A DNA stretch of 64,000 nt from Pedobacter rhizosphaerae (GCF_900111155.1 NZ_FOGG01000003.1:241626-305625); one strand, 5' to 3'; positions 29,823 through 39,458 are shown, numbered from the stretch's first letter. Made by a program: numbers and translations. Notes: a model not told the origin generated them from the letters alone.

Positions 29823-32195
29823 CTAATTCAAATAAACATACGTAATCCCATCACCACCCCTATCCGCATGTTCGTCTTCCATCCTGTTTACCTGGCTATA
29901 TTTTCTCAAATACTCTCTGATCATTTTCCTCAAAATACCATCCCCCTTACCATGAATTAGCTTAATCGAAGGAAATCCAAGCATGATGGCTTTATCCAAA
30001 TATTTTTCTACTTCAAACAATGCATCTTCTGTACGTTTTCCCCTTAAATCTAATTCAGGCCGGAAAGAAGAAACAGCGTCATTCATTTTTCCGGCAAAAG
30101 AATTCATTTGAACTACTTTCTTAGCCTGTTTATTGCTAATTTTTTCCACGCGATTTTTTTTCACGTTAGAGCGGAGATCACCAATAGCCAAAACCAATTC
30201 GTTCCTGTTAATCTCTAAAACCTGACCTGTAGTTTCACTATCATTAAACTTAACCCAATCGCCAACCGCAATTTCTCCACCTACAACTACTGGAGCAGGT
30301 TTCGGCTTTTCCTTGGGGATTGTATTTTTTACCAATTCCTTTTGCAAATTTTGGCGTAATTCTTTCGTCGCTGTTTTATCTGCCTGTTTCTGCTTAATTT
30401 CAGCAATTGTATTTTCAACCAGCTTATTGGCATTTTTGATAATACTTTGTGCCTCTAACTTAGCTTCCTTGATCAGTATTTTTTTGTTTTCCTCTAAAAA
30501 GGCATTTATTTTCTCATTTTCAGCTAAAAGATTTTTAGCTTTATTTTGTTGATGAGCTAAGCTAACTTTCGTGTCATAAATGGTTTTCTTCTCCCTTTCC
30601 AGATCAACTAAAAGTGTATCTATCCTATTTTGATTAGAACCTGTTTTCTCCCTGGCTAACTCAATAACCTGTTTAGGTAATCCAATATTTTGGGCAATCT
30701 CAAAGGCATAAGAACTTCCCGGTTTACCCATTTCCAAAATATAGAGCGGCTTCATTTTGGCATTATCGAACAACATTGATGCGTTCTCCAAACCTTCCGT
30801 ATTCCCTGCAAATAATTTAAGATTAGAATAGTGGGTAGTAATTACGCCCCTCACTTTTTTCGTATTCAATACTTCCAGAACGGCCTCTGCCATTGGCCCG
30901 CCAAACTGCGGATCAGTTCCGGTTCCAAACTCATCTATCAAAACCAATGTTTTTGGAGAGGCATGCTCTACAAAATATTTCATCTTCGTTAGGTGGGCAC
31001 TGTAGGTGCTCAAATCGCTCTCAATAGATTGATCATCACCAATATCAGCAAATATATTTTCAAAGACTCCTACCTCACTATTACTGTCAACCGGGATCAA
31101 TAAACCTGTTTGCAGCATGATCTGCAAGAGGCCTACCGTTTTCATACAAACAGATTTACCACCCGCATTTGGGCCTGAAACCAGTACCACTCTGGTTTCA
31201 GCATTGATGTGTATATTCAACGGAGTAACCGTTTTCTGCTCTGCAGCTAACGAGAGGGTAAGCAATGGATGCCTGGCGTTAATTAACTTCGTGGAAGACT
31301 CTTTAACCAATCCTGGCATTTCAGCTTCAATATCTAAGGCAAATAGGGCTTTAGCTCTTACAAAATCTAACTTGGTTAAAAATCCATGATAAGACAAGAG
31401 TAAAGGAGAATATGGCCTCAGGTCATCTGTTAAAGCGATCAAAATCCTGATGATTTCTCTTCGTTTATCGAATTCCAAATCCCTCAACTTGTTATTTAAG
31501 GTAAATACTTCTTCAGGCTCAATATAAACGGTTTGCCCGGTAGCCGACTCATCGTGAACAAAGCCTTTAAGCTTTCTTTTGTTTTCCGCCAAGATCGGAA
31601 TACACATTCTTCCATCCCGAATGGTTAAACTTCCATCGGCAACCCAATTACTGGCAATGGCTTGCTTATAAATAGAATCCATTCGCTTCCGCACATCCTG
31701 CTCGGTTTTACTAATCGAAGAAGTAATTTCCTGAAGTTCTCTTGAAGCATTAGGCTTGATCTTACCTTTTTGATCAATTACAGTTTCTATTTTTCTTAAA
31801 ATATCCTTCTCAATCGGCAAGTGCTCAAATAACGCTTCCAATGTCGGATAAGTCTCTGCCCTTTCTTCAAAAAAACGAAGCACAGAAAAAACGGTCTGTA
31901 AGGAAGTATAAACCTGAAACCACTCATCTTCTAAAAGATAAGTTCCTTCAACCCTGATTTTATCAACCAGTGATTTAATATCAAAAAAAGTATTGATCTG
32001 AAGCGGCTCCTGATTTTCAAGGATACTTTTAAATTCATGCGTTTGCCGTAAAAATTTATCTATTTGATCAAAACGGTTCATGACCTGCATTTTCTGAACC
32101 ATATTCTGCCCCATTGGGCTTAAGCAATGCTTACTAATGAGCTGCCTGATTTCAACAAAACCTAAACGCTCTAAACAATTTTCAGGATACAACAT
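29823..32195 (-). CDS. mutS2: MutS2 endonuclease
   Basis: 790 residues. MutS2 binds branched DNA or stalled ribosome-linked structures and is not part of mismatch repair proper. The Walker A motif GPNAGGKS is near residue 340, with DEFGTGTDP as the Walker B region. A long charged coiled coil follows at about 510-630. A C-terminal Smr nuclease domain (about 710-790) shows LDLRGKRTEDAL and HGKGDGILR. No MutS mismatch-recognition N-terminal domain is present. It starts 1 nt after the DUF4296 gene and is probably translated from the same mRNA. Confidence 0.95.
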   Translation of the reverse strand: MLYPENCLERLGFVEIRQLISKHCLSPMGQNMVQKMQVMNRFDQIDKFLRQTHEFKSILENQEPLQINTFFDIKSLVDKIRVEGTYLLEDEWFQVYTSLQTVFSVLRFFEERAETYPTLEALFEHLPIEKDILRKIETVIDQKGKIKPNASRELQEITSSISKTEQDVRKRMDSIYKQAIASNWVADGSLTIRDGRMCIPILAENKRKLKGFVHDESATGQTVYIEPEEVFTLNNKLRDLEFDKRREIIRILIALTDDLRPYSPLLLSYHGFLTKLDFVRAKALFALDIEAEMPGLVKESSTKLINARHPLLTLSLAAEQKTVTPLNIHINAETRVVLVSGPNAGGKSVCMKTVGLLQIMLQTGLLIPVDSNSEVGVFENIFADIGDDQSIESDLSTYSAHLTKMKYFVEHASPKTLVLIDEFGTGTDPQFGGPMAEAVLEVLNTKKVRGVITTHYSNLKLFAGNTEGLENASMLFDNAKMKPLYILEMGKPGSSYAFEIAQNIGLPKQVIELAREKTGSNQNRIDTLLVDLEREKKTIYDTKVSLAHQQNKAKNLLAENEKINAFLEENKKILIKEAKLEAQSIIKNANKLVENTIAEIKQKQADKTATKELRQNLQKELVKNTIPKEKPKPAPVVVGGEIAVGDWVKFNDSETTGQVLEINRNELVLAIGDLRSNVKKNRVEKISNKQAKKVVQMNSFAGKMNDAVSSFRPELDLRGKRTEDALFEVEKYLDKAIMLGFPSIKLIHGKGDGILRKMIREYLRKYSQVNRMEDEHADRGGDGITYVYLN

Positions 32196-32196
32196 A

Positions 32197-32583
32197 CTAT
32201 TTTGGGGCAGGTGTTTCTTGCGCTTTTGGTTTTTGCAGAGACAAAGAGTCTGCCTTTTGCATCTTCAGCTTTTGCGCATCTAACTTCTTAGAAATATTTT
32301 TATAGATCTTTTCCAACTCATCAGGATTGTTATTGTAATAGGTTAAACTCCTCGAGTAGGAAACAGAATCAATGTTAAATTTTTTATAAATACCTTTATA
32401 ATAGGCAGCCGCAACCCGCTTGGCTGAGTCGGGAATATAAATCGTAGAAAGATACCCATCTACAATGTGCATATCATAAACAATCTTCTCCATTTTATCG
32501 GGCTTAATTATATGCTCAGGGATACCTGGCTTACAGCCAAACATCAGCAAAGAAGCCGCCAAAACCCACATTAATCTCTTCAT
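32197..32583 (-). CDS. DUF4296 lipoprotein
   Basis: 128 residues. The signal peptide ends LLMFG-C17, a lipobox. The mature part shows the DUF4296 pattern: PDKMEKIVYDMHIVDGYL near 29-46, then a Tyr-rich helix region and a Lys/Gln-rich tail. It is a Bacteroidota envelope lipoprotein of unknown function. It is the first gene of a two-gene unit with mutS2 (1-nt gap), a pairing with no obvious functional logic. Confidence 0.88.
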   Translation of the reverse strand: MKRLMWVLAASLLMFGCKPGIPEHIIKPDKMEKIVYDMHIVDGYLSTIYIPDSAKRVAAAYYKGIYKKFNIDSVSYSRSLTYYNNNPDELEKIYKNISKKLDAQKLKMQKADSLSLQKPKAQETPAPK

Positions 32584-32653
32584 TATTGAATTAAAACATT
32601 ATTTTTTGCCCAAATTGCGGCAAGGTTATTAATTTTACCAAAAATAGTTATAA

Positions 32654-33355
32654 ATGAGCATAGCTGATAATCTAAAACAATATAAAAGTGAAGTCGAATC
32701 TGATGGAGTAACTCTGGTAGCCGTTTCGAAAACGCAACCAGTAGAATCTATCTTAGAAGCTTACGAAGCAGGACAACGTGTTTTTGGCGAAAACCTGGTT
32801 CAGGAAATGGTTGATAAAGCCGCAGAACTCCCTAAAGACATAGAATGGCACTTAATTGGCCACCTGCAAACCAATAAGGTAAAATACATTGCACCCTTCG
32901 TAAAACTGATTCATGGAGTAGACAGCTTAAAACTTCTTCAGGAGATCAATAAACAAGCCTTAAAAAACAAGCGGGTTATAGATTGCTTGTTACAGGTTTA
33001 TATTGCCGATGAAGACACTAAATTTGGATTAGGCTTTGATGAAGTAGTAGAATTATTACGCGCTGAAGAATTCAGTCAACTGGAAAATATTCGAATTGTA
33101 GGTCTGATGGGAATTGCAACGAATACTAAAAATGAAAAGCAGATTTCAGTGGAATTTAATGAGTTGAAGGTCTTTTTCGATGGAATTAAAGTTAGTTTCT
33201 TTAGAAAAGATGAAGCTTTTAAAGAAATTTCAATGGGCATGAGCGCCGATTATAAATTGGCTATCGAAGAAGGAAGTACTATGGTGCGTATTGGAAGCAG
33301 TATTTTCGGAAAGCGAGTAATTAAACATTTCAAACCCAATATCTCTGCAAACTAG
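32654..33355 (+). CDS. YggS-family PLP homeostasis protein
   Basis: 233 residues. The PLP lysine is K26 in LVAVSKTQP; GENLVQEM and WHLIGHLQTNKVKY are family hallmarks, as is GMSADYKLAIEEGSTMVRIGS near the C-terminus. The protein is a non-catalytic fold-III PLP carrier that buffers free PLP and amino acid pools. It is the first gene of a tight operon with a GNAT acetyltransferase (3-nt gap) and aspartate kinase (1-nt gap). Confidence 0.94.
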   Translation: MSIADNLKQYKSEVESDGVTLVAVSKTQPVESILEAYEAGQRVFGENLVQEMVDKAAELPKDIEWHLIGHLQTNKVKYIAPFVKLIHGVDSLKLLQEINKQALKNKRVIDCLLQVYIADEDTKFGLGFDEVVELLRAEEFSQLENIRIVGLMGIATNTKNEKQISVEFNELKVFFDGIKVSFFRKDEAFKEISMGMSADYKLAIEEGSTMVRIGSSIFGKRVIKHFKPNISAN

Positions 33356-33358
33356 CAC

Positions 33359-33826
33359 ATGAATATAGATTTAAGAGTAGCAGAAGCTAAAGACTGTCCT
33401 CAAATATTAGCGCTTATTAACGAATTGGCAGTATATGAACGTGCTCCTGAAGAAGTTACCGTAGATCTCAATCATTTTATTGATGCTGGCTTCGGTAAAA
33501 CCCCGGTATGGAAGGCTTATGTGGCAGAAGTAGCAGGTGCGATAATTGGCTTCGCGCTCTTTTATACCCGATATTCAACATGGAAGGGCTGCAGACTCTA
33601 TCTCGAAGACTTTATAGTTACAGAAGAATACAGAGGAAAGGGAGTTGGTAAAATCCTTTTCGAAAAGGTGATAGAAGAATCAAAGAACGGCAATTACAAT
33701 GGTATGGTTTGGCAGGTTCTAGACTGGAACGAACCAGCAATTAATTTTTACAACAAATACAACGCAACCTTAGAAAGTGGTTGGCTAAATGCTGCCTTAT
33801 CTACTGAGCAGGTTAAAGCATTTTAA
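33359..33826 (+). CDS. GNAT-family N-acetyltransferase
   Basis: 155 residues covering one GNAT fold. The acetyl-CoA-binding segment is visible as LEDFIVTEEYRGKGVGKILFE near residues 81-101, with the R-G-x-G-x-G/A signature. The C-terminal NEPAINFYNKYNA is typical of the small-molecule (spermidine/thialysine-like) group. The substrate is not identifiable. It sits in the middle of the YggS-GNAT-aspartate kinase operon. Confidence 0.9.
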   Translation: MNIDLRVAEAKDCPQILALINELAVYERAPEEVTVDLNHFIDAGFGKTPVWKAYVAEVAGAIIGFALFYTRYSTWKGCRLYLEDFIVTEEYRGKGVGKILFEKVIEESKNGNYNGMVWQVLDWNEPAINFYNKYNATLESGWLNAALSTEQVKAF

Positions 33827-33827
33827 T

Positions 33828-35090
33828 ATGGATATTTTTAAATTTGGTGGTGCCTCGGTTAAAGATGCTGAAGGAGTAAAGAACGTTGCTAATATTATTC
33901 GCGATTACAAAAAGGGAAATTTGCTGGTGGTCATTTCTGCTATGGGCAAAATCACCAATAAGCTAGAAGAACTTACCCATGCTTATTTATCGCAAAGCGA
34001 AGATACGCATACCATATTTGAAGAAATTAAGCATTTCCATTTTAATATTATCGAAGAACTATTTCAAGGGAAAGCCAGCTCAGTATACGATGATGTTGCC
34101 AATACATTTGTGGAAATTGATTGGTTAATAGAAGATGAACCAGATAATGACCCCGATTACATTTACGATCAGATTGTATCTGTAGGAGAAGTGGTTTCTA
34201 CCAAAATTGTGGCGGCCTGGCTAAATGAAAATGGCAGTAAATCAATGTGGGTGGATGCAAGAAACTATATTCAAACAGACAATAGCTATCGCGAAGGAAA
34301 GGTAGATTGGGTAAAAACCAATCAAATTATCCAAAAAGACCTCATTCCTTTATTAAATGAAAACATCGTCATCACTCAGGGCTTTATAGGCGGTACGAGC
34401 GAAAATTATACCACAACACTCGGAAGAGAAGGCTCAGATTATTCAGCAGCAATCTTCGCATCATGTTTGGAGGCAGCCGCAGTTACCATTTGGAAAGACG
34501 TTCCGGGAGTATTAAATGCAGACCCAAAATGGTTTGACGAAACGGAAAAAATCCCCCATCTCTCCTATCACGATGCAATAGAGCTAACCTACTATGGAGC
34601 AACTGTCATTCATCCAAAAACGATTAAACCCTTGCAAAACAAGGGCATTCCGTTATTTGTACGGTCTTTTATTCAACCAGAAGGTGCCGGAACAGCCATT
34701 ACGAAAGAAAATAGTCCGCTGCCTGTACCCTCTTTCATTTTCAAGGTAAACCAGGCGCTGATATCTATTTTCCCAAAAGATTATTCTTTTATAATAGAGG
34801 AAAACCTAAGCAATATATTTGAATTGTTCCATAAGCATAAAATTAAAATCAATACCATGCTCAATTCGGCCATCAGCTTTTCAGTAAGTGTAGATGATCA
34901 GGCCGATAAGATAGAAAAACTGATTAAAGACCTGTCAGCTGAATTTACAATCAAATACAACAAGGGTTTAGAATTAGTTACGATTCGGTATTATAACCAA
35001 CAAACCATAGAGCGGGTTACCTTAGAGAAAGATATCTTGCTAGAGGTTAAGAGTAGGCATACTTGTCAGATGGTGATGAAAAATAAGTAG
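33828..35090 (+). CDS. Aspartate kinase
   Basis: 420 residues from ATG 33828 (MDIFKFGGASVKDA); the upstream extension to 33789 lies inside the acetyltransferase gene and is rejected. It phosphorylates aspartate at the start of lysine, threonine and methionine synthesis. The KFGGASV loop is at residues 4-10, and later come TTLGREGSDYSAAIFA and a YYGATVIHPKT segment. The C-terminal 110 residues would hold the regulatory ACT modules, which are short and divergent. No homoserine dehydrogenase domain is fused. Confidence 0.93.
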   Translation: MDIFKFGGASVKDAEGVKNVANIIRDYKKGNLLVVISAMGKITNKLEELTHAYLSQSEDTHTIFEEIKHFHFNIIEELFQGKASSVYDDVANTFVEIDWLIEDEPDNDPDYIYDQIVSVGEVVSTKIVAAWLNENGSKSMWVDARNYIQTDNSYREGKVDWVKTNQIIQKDLIPLLNENIVITQGFIGGTSENYTTTLGREGSDYSAAIFASCLEAAAVTIWKDVPGVLNADPKWFDETEKIPHLSYHDAIELTYYGATVIHPKTIKPLQNKGIPLFVRSFIQPEGAGTAITKENSPLPVPSFIFKVNQALISIFPKDYSFIIEENLSNIFELFHKHKIKINTMLNSAISFSVSVDDQADKIEKLIKDLSAEFTIKYNKGLELVTIRYYNQQTIERVTLEKDILLEVKSRHTCQMVMKNK

Positions 35091-35168
35091 TCAAGCTGAA
35101 CTATTCAAAATCTTGACCAAGAAAAGGGCTCAATGATAATATCTCTAATCCTTGTTCTTTGATCCATC

Positions 35169-35249
35169 TTGATACTCGATACTCAATACTTGCTACTAAA
35201 TACTTAATACTCGCTACTAAATACTCGATACTAAATACTTGATACTAAA
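35169..35249. repeat. GATACT-type 10-bp tandem repeat
   Basis: Imperfect 10-bp units (GATACTCGAT/ACTCAATACT/TGCTACTAAA) fill the space directly before the methyltransferase start codon at 35252. They match the family at 23833-23892. Confidence 0.8.
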
Positions 35250-35251
35250 CA

Positions 35252-36436
35252 ATGAACAACTATCTTTTAGCCCCTGCAGTCCAGGCTTACATTCGCGAAA
35301 ATATAAATGCCGATGTAAACAAGATTGCTTTGGCTAAAAGTCCTTTTCAAAATATCTCGGCAACAGAACTGGCAGCACAAATAACAGCAAAGAAAAAGGC
35401 AGAAAAAAAACTCCCCACTTGGTTTAGTACCAATGGAATTTACTACCCCACTACTTTATCTATCGAACAAACCTCTTCTGAAATCGCCGCAGAGTACAAG
35501 GCTAGTCTAGCTAAGGGAAATAACTTAATAGATCTTACAGGCGGATTTGGAGTAGATAGCTATTATTTCTCCAGGAAACTAAAAGCAGTAACCCATTGTG
35601 AAATTAATTCAACACTCTCACAAATAGCACAAAATAATGCCATAGCGCTACGCGCTGATAACATTTCTTTTTTTTCAGGTGATGGCCTCTCCTACCTTAT
35701 ACAGACAGAAGAGAAATTTGACACTGTTTATCTCGACCCAGCAAGACGAGCAGAAAAAGGGAAGGTTTTTATGCTTAAAGATTGTACACCAAACGTGGTC
35801 AGCAATCTGGACTTTTTGTTGTCTAAATCAAATCGGATCATTATTAAAACTGCCCCCCTACTGGATATTACAGCTGGTTTACTGGAATTAAAAAATGTTA
35901 GTGAAATTCATATCGTAAGCATCAAAAACGAGTGCAAAGAGATTTTATGGGTAGTGGAAGCCAACGCTAATCCCGATCCGAAAATTATAGCGGTCACCAT
36001 AAACGAAACGCAGAAAGCATTTTCATTTTTAAAGTCAGAGAACAACACTTCCGCTGCTTATACAAATAATATTTCCACTGGCGATTATCTTTTTGAACCA
36101 GATGCTGCACTGCTAAAATCAGGTGCATTTAATTTGATCGGCAATAAGTATGATTTACAAAAACTACATCCTCAAACTCAATTGTATATTTCAAAGAGCT
36201 TAAATCCCCTATTCCCAGGTAGGGCTTTTAAAATAGAGGAGATCTATTCCACTAACGACTTAAAAAAACTTAAACTAATTAATGGAAACGTAATCGTAAG
36301 GAATTATCCGGCAAAGCCTGAAGATTTAGTAAAAAAATACAAAATCAAGCCCGGTAAAGATCAATTTTTAATCTTTACAAAAATCCTGAATGGTGATCAT
36401 ATCATCTTAAGATCTTCCATCCAACAATACTATTAA
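35252..36436 (+). CDS. SAM-dependent methyltransferase with THUMP-like domain
   Basis: 394 residues. The class I methyltransferase core starts with the glycine loop LIDLTGGFGVDSYYFSR near residues 92-108, followed by the acidic CEIN and the catalytic-loop-like LDPARR. The C-terminal 80 residues match the THUMP_like domain seen in Bacteroidota and Firmicutes proteins (LFPGRAFKIEEIYS, GNVIVRNYPAKPE). An RNA substrate is likely from the THUMP-like part, but target and product are unknown. Confidence 0.88.
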   Translation: MNNYLLAPAVQAYIRENINADVNKIALAKSPFQNISATELAAQITAKKKAEKKLPTWFSTNGIYYPTTLSIEQTSSEIAAEYKASLAKGNNLIDLTGGFGVDSYYFSRKLKAVTHCEINSTLSQIAQNNAIALRADNISFFSGDGLSYLIQTEEKFDTVYLDPARRAEKGKVFMLKDCTPNVVSNLDFLLSKSNRIIIKTAPLLDITAGLLELKNVSEIHIVSIKNECKEILWVVEANANPDPKIIAVTINETQKAFSFLKSENNTSAAYTNNISTGDYLFEPDAALLKSGAFNLIGNKYDLQKLHPQTQLYISKSLNPLFPGRAFKIEEIYSTNDLKKLKLINGNVIVRNYPAKPEDLVKKYKIKPGKDQFLIFTKILNGDHIILRSSIQQYY

Positions 36437-36442
36437 AAAATA

Positions 36443-36467
36443 AAGCCTCCCTTAAAAAGGAAGGCTT
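36443..36467. terminator. Terminator between methyltransferase and cold-shock genes
   Basis: AAGCCTCCCTT (36443-36453) pairs with AAGGAAGGCTT (36457-36467) with one mismatch. On the minus strand the stem is followed by TATTTTTT, so it mainly terminates the cold-shock gene. Confidence 0.7.
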
Positions 36468-36502
36468 CAGGTTAGGGATGAAAATTTGGTATAATTTTTT
36501 GC

Positions 36503-36700
36503 CTAAACTTTCTTTACGTTTACTGCTTGTAAACCTTTTCTGCCGTCGGCTACTTCATATTCAACAGTGTCGTTTTCTTTCAAGCTATCAATGCCGCCAA
36601 CTACGTCTTTAAAATGTACAAATAAGTCTTTATTGTCTTCTTGCACAATAAATCCGAAGCCTTTTTGAGTGTTAAACCATTTAACTTTTCCGGTTGCCAT
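36503..36700 (-). CDS. Cold-shock domain protein (CspA family)
   Basis: 65 residues covering one cold-shock OB fold. RNP1 is KGFGFI (about 13-18) and RNP2 is LFVHF (about 26-30), with the start MATGKVKWFN as in CspA. It binds single-stranded RNA and DNA and melts secondary structure in cold or stress. A consensus promoter far upstream gives a leader of about 120 nt, as known for cold-inducible csp genes. Confidence 0.96.
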   Translation of the reverse strand: MATGKVKWFNTQKGFGFIVQEDNKDLFVHFKDVVGGIDSLKENDTVEYEVADGRKGLQAVNVKKV

Positions 36701-36824
36701 AAAAAAATAAAAAAATGTATAAAATAAATAAACTCTTTATGCTTTGATCAGCATTTCTTCAAACCAATTGGAAGTAAAAACAATTCAACAATCAGATTAA
36801 GCGTTAATATTGAAACAAAACTAC

Positions 36825-36854
36825 CAAATATAATAATTTACAGATATAATGCAA
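36825..36854 (-). promoter_or_regulatory. Promoter of the cold-shock gene with a long leader
   Basis: TTG (36854-36852) lies 19 nt before TATATTTG (36832-36825), a full consensus match. A second TAGTTTTG box is adjacent (36823-36816). The start codon is at 36700, so the untranslated leader is about 115-120 nt. Confidence 0.5.
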
Positions 36855-36909
36855 GCGATTTTTCCGCAATAAACAATAAAGTTGCATTAAAAACCACTTA
36901 CAAATCTAT

Positions 36910-37545
36910 TTATTTATTAGGCTGTGGTGTAGTTCGTAAATAAGGTTTAATTACTTGATGCCCTTTTGGAAACTTAGCCGGTATATCTTCAGTCTTGATA
37001 CTGTTAACCACGATTACATCTTCCCCATCTTTCCAATCAGCTGGGGTAGCTACACTATAATTAGCTGTAAGTTGTAACGAATCAATCACCCTCAATACCT
37101 CATTAAAATTTCTTCCGGTTGAAGCAGGGTAAGTAATAATTAACTTCACCTTTTTATTGGGGCTGATTACAAATAATGACCTTACTGTTAATGTTTCCGA
37201 GGCATTAGGATGAATCATATCATACAGATCGGCTACTTTACGCTCCGGATCTGCTATAATAGGGAATTCTACATTGGTATTTTGTGTTTCATTGATGTCG
37301 CTAATCCAGCCTTTGTGAGACTCAGCAGAATCAACACTCAGTGCCAATACCTTTACATTTCGTTTTTCAAATTCGCCTTTAAGGGCCGCAGTCCTGCCCA
37401 ATTCTGTAGTACAAACCGGTGTATAATCAGCTGGATGTGAAAATAAAACACCCCAGCTATCGCCCAGGTATTCGTAAAAATCAATTTTACCTATTGATGT
37501 TTCCGACTGAAAATTCGGTGCAACATCGCCTAATCTTATACTCAT
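36910..37545 (-). CDS. Peroxiredoxin, Prx6 / 1-Cys type
   Basis: 211 residues, the Prx6 length. The peroxidatic cysteine is C45 in HPADYTPVCTTELG. The extended C-terminal part (VIKPYLRTTPQ) is typical of Prx6 rather than 2-Cys enzymes, and no resolving cysteine follows. It reduces H2O2 or alkyl hydroperoxides in the cytoplasm. A TAGATTTG -7-like box at 37581-37574 predicts a leader of about 25 nt. Confidence 0.94.
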   Translation of the reverse strand: MSIRLGDVAPNFQSETSIGKIDFYEYLGDSWGVLFSHPADYTPVCTTELGRTAALKGEFEKRNVKVLALSVDSAESHKGWISDINETQNTNVEFPIIADPERKVADLYDMIHPNASETLTVRSLFVISPNKKVKLIITYPASTGRNFNEVLRVIDSLQLTANYSVATPADWKDGEDVIVVNSIKTEDIPAKFPKGHQVIKPYLRTTPQPNK

Positions 37546-37726
37546 AGTATTATTTTTATTTAAGTGATATAAACAAATCTAAACAATAGTATACTAAATA
37601 CATAGATTTAATATTTATTTAAGACAATTAAATGATATACAAACGCTAAGGTGTTTGGGCTAATCACTACAACCTTCAATCATAATCAGTACGAAATTGT
37701 TTGAGCGAAAAATGACCTGAAACAAA

Positions 37727-37756
37727 AAACCCTAAAGGGGTTAGCCTAAAGGGTTT
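37727..37756 (-). terminator. Terminator of the protease gene
   Basis: On the minus strand AAACCCT pairs with AGGGTTT; AGG pairs with CCT past a 2x2 internal loop, and a 6-nt loop caps the stem. TTTTTTG follows. It lies 27 nt after the stop at 37783. Confidence 0.7.
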
Positions 37757-37782
37757 CAAGAATATTAATTTGTTTGGGTAAA

Positions 37783-38883
37783 TTAATTATAAACCTTGAT
37801 CATGAAAACATAATCCTGCAATTTTTCAATCTGTTTAGTACGTTTCATGCCAGACAATAAACTTCTCTTGTTGGCAGATAAACGATTATCACCTAACGAA
37901 TCTTGCGGAATTGCACGCATAGCTTCTAAAATATACTTAGATTTAATGGCAAAGGCAGCGCCTTCTGTTTGATCTTGTTTACCACTGATAATACCAACAA
38001 GATTTCCATTATTATCTAAAAGTGGTCCGCCACTGTTACCTGGATTCACTAAGATAGATACCTGATACTGTGTTGTATCGCCAACAAAACCAGTTCTGGA
38101 ACTTACAGATCCCTCACCTAACACGATATCGTCTTTTGGATAACCCAAGGTATACACACTTTCACCTAAGCCAGAAATACTCTTTTTAATAGTATAAGGT
38201 ATAGTAGATAAGTGATTGAAATTTTTATCGCTGATTTTCAGGATAGCAATATCGTTTTGAGAATCAGTATACACAGCCTTCACTTTAAAAGACTCGCCCT
38301 TATTGTTCTGAACATATAAAGAATCAGCGCCATTTACTACATGTAAATTCGTTAAAATATATCCATTTGTAGAGACAGCAAAACCAGTTCCTCCAAAGTT
38401 CCCTGGATTCACATTTTTGGCAGCAGCACTAGAATTATTAGATTGTATAGTTCTAATTAAGCTATTCTGCGATTTTTTAACTTTTGATAACTCTCTGCTC
38501 ACTTGCTCATAACGGTCTTCTTGTTTGCTGTTATGCTGAATAGAATAAATAGAAACTAAAGATAATACCAGGAAAGATGCCGCAACTGCAATGGCCGATT
38601 TATGTTTACGCCACAGTTGTACCACCTTAGAAGGATGTGGCCTCAAATCTGCCGCTAAAGTCTCTACATCAATCTCATCATGTATGCTGTTCAGCTTTTC
38701 TTTCAAACGCAATTGAACAGCAAATTCTTCCATAGACTGAAGGAAGAATTTATGGGAAACGACTTTATGATCAACTGTAGCATCATTACGCCTAAGTTGC
38801 TCAAAAGCCTCCTTTTCTTCTGCATTTAGTTTACCCAGAAGGTAATCCTCGATAATTGCATCTAACTCTAAATCGTTTCTCAT
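37783..38883 (-). CDS. Membrane-anchored trypsin/HtrA-like protease with anti-sigma-like N-terminus
   Basis: 366 residues from ATG 38883 (MRNDLELDAIIEDYL). Residues 1-30 match the opening helix of Bacteroidota anti-sigma proteins (IEDYLLGKLNAEEKEAFEQL). One transmembrane segment lies at about 97-115. Residues about 160-320 are a chymotrypsin-fold protease with the triad H181 (TNLHVVNG), D211 (NDIAIL) and S284 (NPGNSGGPL). No PDZ domain follows. The cytoplasmic part could hold the sigma factor encoded 5 nt upstream, while the periplasmic part senses or cuts substrates. The fusion of an anti-sigma-like head to a protease is the notable feature. Confidence 0.88.
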   Translation of the reverse strand: MRNDLELDAIIEDYLLGKLNAEEKEAFEQLRRNDATVDHKVVSHKFFLQSMEEFAVQLRLKEKLNSIHDEIDVETLAADLRPHPSKVVQLWRKHKSAIAVAASFLVLSLVSIYSIQHNSKQEDRYEQVSRELSKVKKSQNSLIRTIQSNNSSAAAKNVNPGNFGGTGFAVSTNGYILTNLHVVNGADSLYVQNNKGESFKVKAVYTDSQNDIAILKISDKNFNHLSTIPYTIKKSISGLGESVYTLGYPKDDIVLGEGSVSSRTGFVGDTTQYQVSILVNPGNSGGPLLDNNGNLVGIISGKQDQTEGAAFAIKSKYILEAMRAIPQDSLGDNRLSANKRSLLSGMKRTKQIEKLQDYVFMIKVYN

Positions 38884-38888
38884 TTCAA

Positions 38889-39455
38889 TTATGGTTGAAA
38901 AAATATTTTTTTTAATCGTTGCAAACACTTGTATTTCTGCGTCTTCGCATTATCGGTATTGGTATAACCGAATTTCTCACAAATATCCTGCATGGATAAA
39001 TTATGGATATAAAAATCCTGAATAATGGTTTTACAAGGCTCTCCTAAATGACTCAAAGCGGATTGCATCTTAACAAATTGCAAATCCTTCTCTTCATGAT
39101 CTTCTACATCCTCTTCAACAGCGAAAACATCTTCATAGTCGTTAATGTTTCCTGTCTTTTTGCTGTTCTGGGTTAATTTCTTAAGCCAGATTCGCCTGCA
39201 TACAGAATAGATATAGGTTTTAAGTTTACTGCTAAGCTCAAAATTACCTTCCTTTACTTTGTTATATAAAATAATGATGGCTTCCTGGTATACGTCTTTC
39301 GCATCATCCTCATCGCCGTTATTATTTAAGATAAACTGCAAAATCATCGCAAAATATCCTTTGTATAACTTGTTAAGTGTATCTTCTGAGTTATTTAGAA
39401 TACCTAAAATAACCTCTCTATCTGTTGGAACTGAACTCTTTAAACTGTTATTCAC
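38889..39455 (-). CDS. ECF-type sigma-70 family factor
   Basis: 188 residues. The start is GTG 39455-39453: an in-frame TAA two codons upstream and no ATG before residue 37 leave no other choice. Sigma region 2 spans about 20-95 (DVYQEAIIILYNKVKEG, then LKTYIYSVCRRIWLKK), and region 4 about 130-185 (LSMQDICEKFGYTNTDNAKTQKYKCLQRL). The linker is acidic. It precedes the anti-sigma-like protease by 5 nt. Two GGGTTAC-type elements precede the gene, suggesting self-regulation. Confidence 0.92.
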   Translation of the reverse strand: MNNSLKSSVPTDREVILGILNNSEDTLNKLYKGYFAMILQFILNNNGDEDDAKDVYQEAIIILYNKVKEGNFELSSKLKTYIYSVCRRIWLKKLTQNSKKTGNINDYEDVFAVEEDVEDHEEKDLQFVKMQSALSHLGEPCKTIIQDFYIHNLSMQDICEKFGYTNTDNAKTQKYKCLQRLKKIFFQP

Positions 39456-39458
39456 TAG

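Noticed and set aside
35013..35020. Extra GGGTTACC
   Set aside because: It is inside the aspartate kinase coding region and lacks TATTAA at 15-nt spacing.
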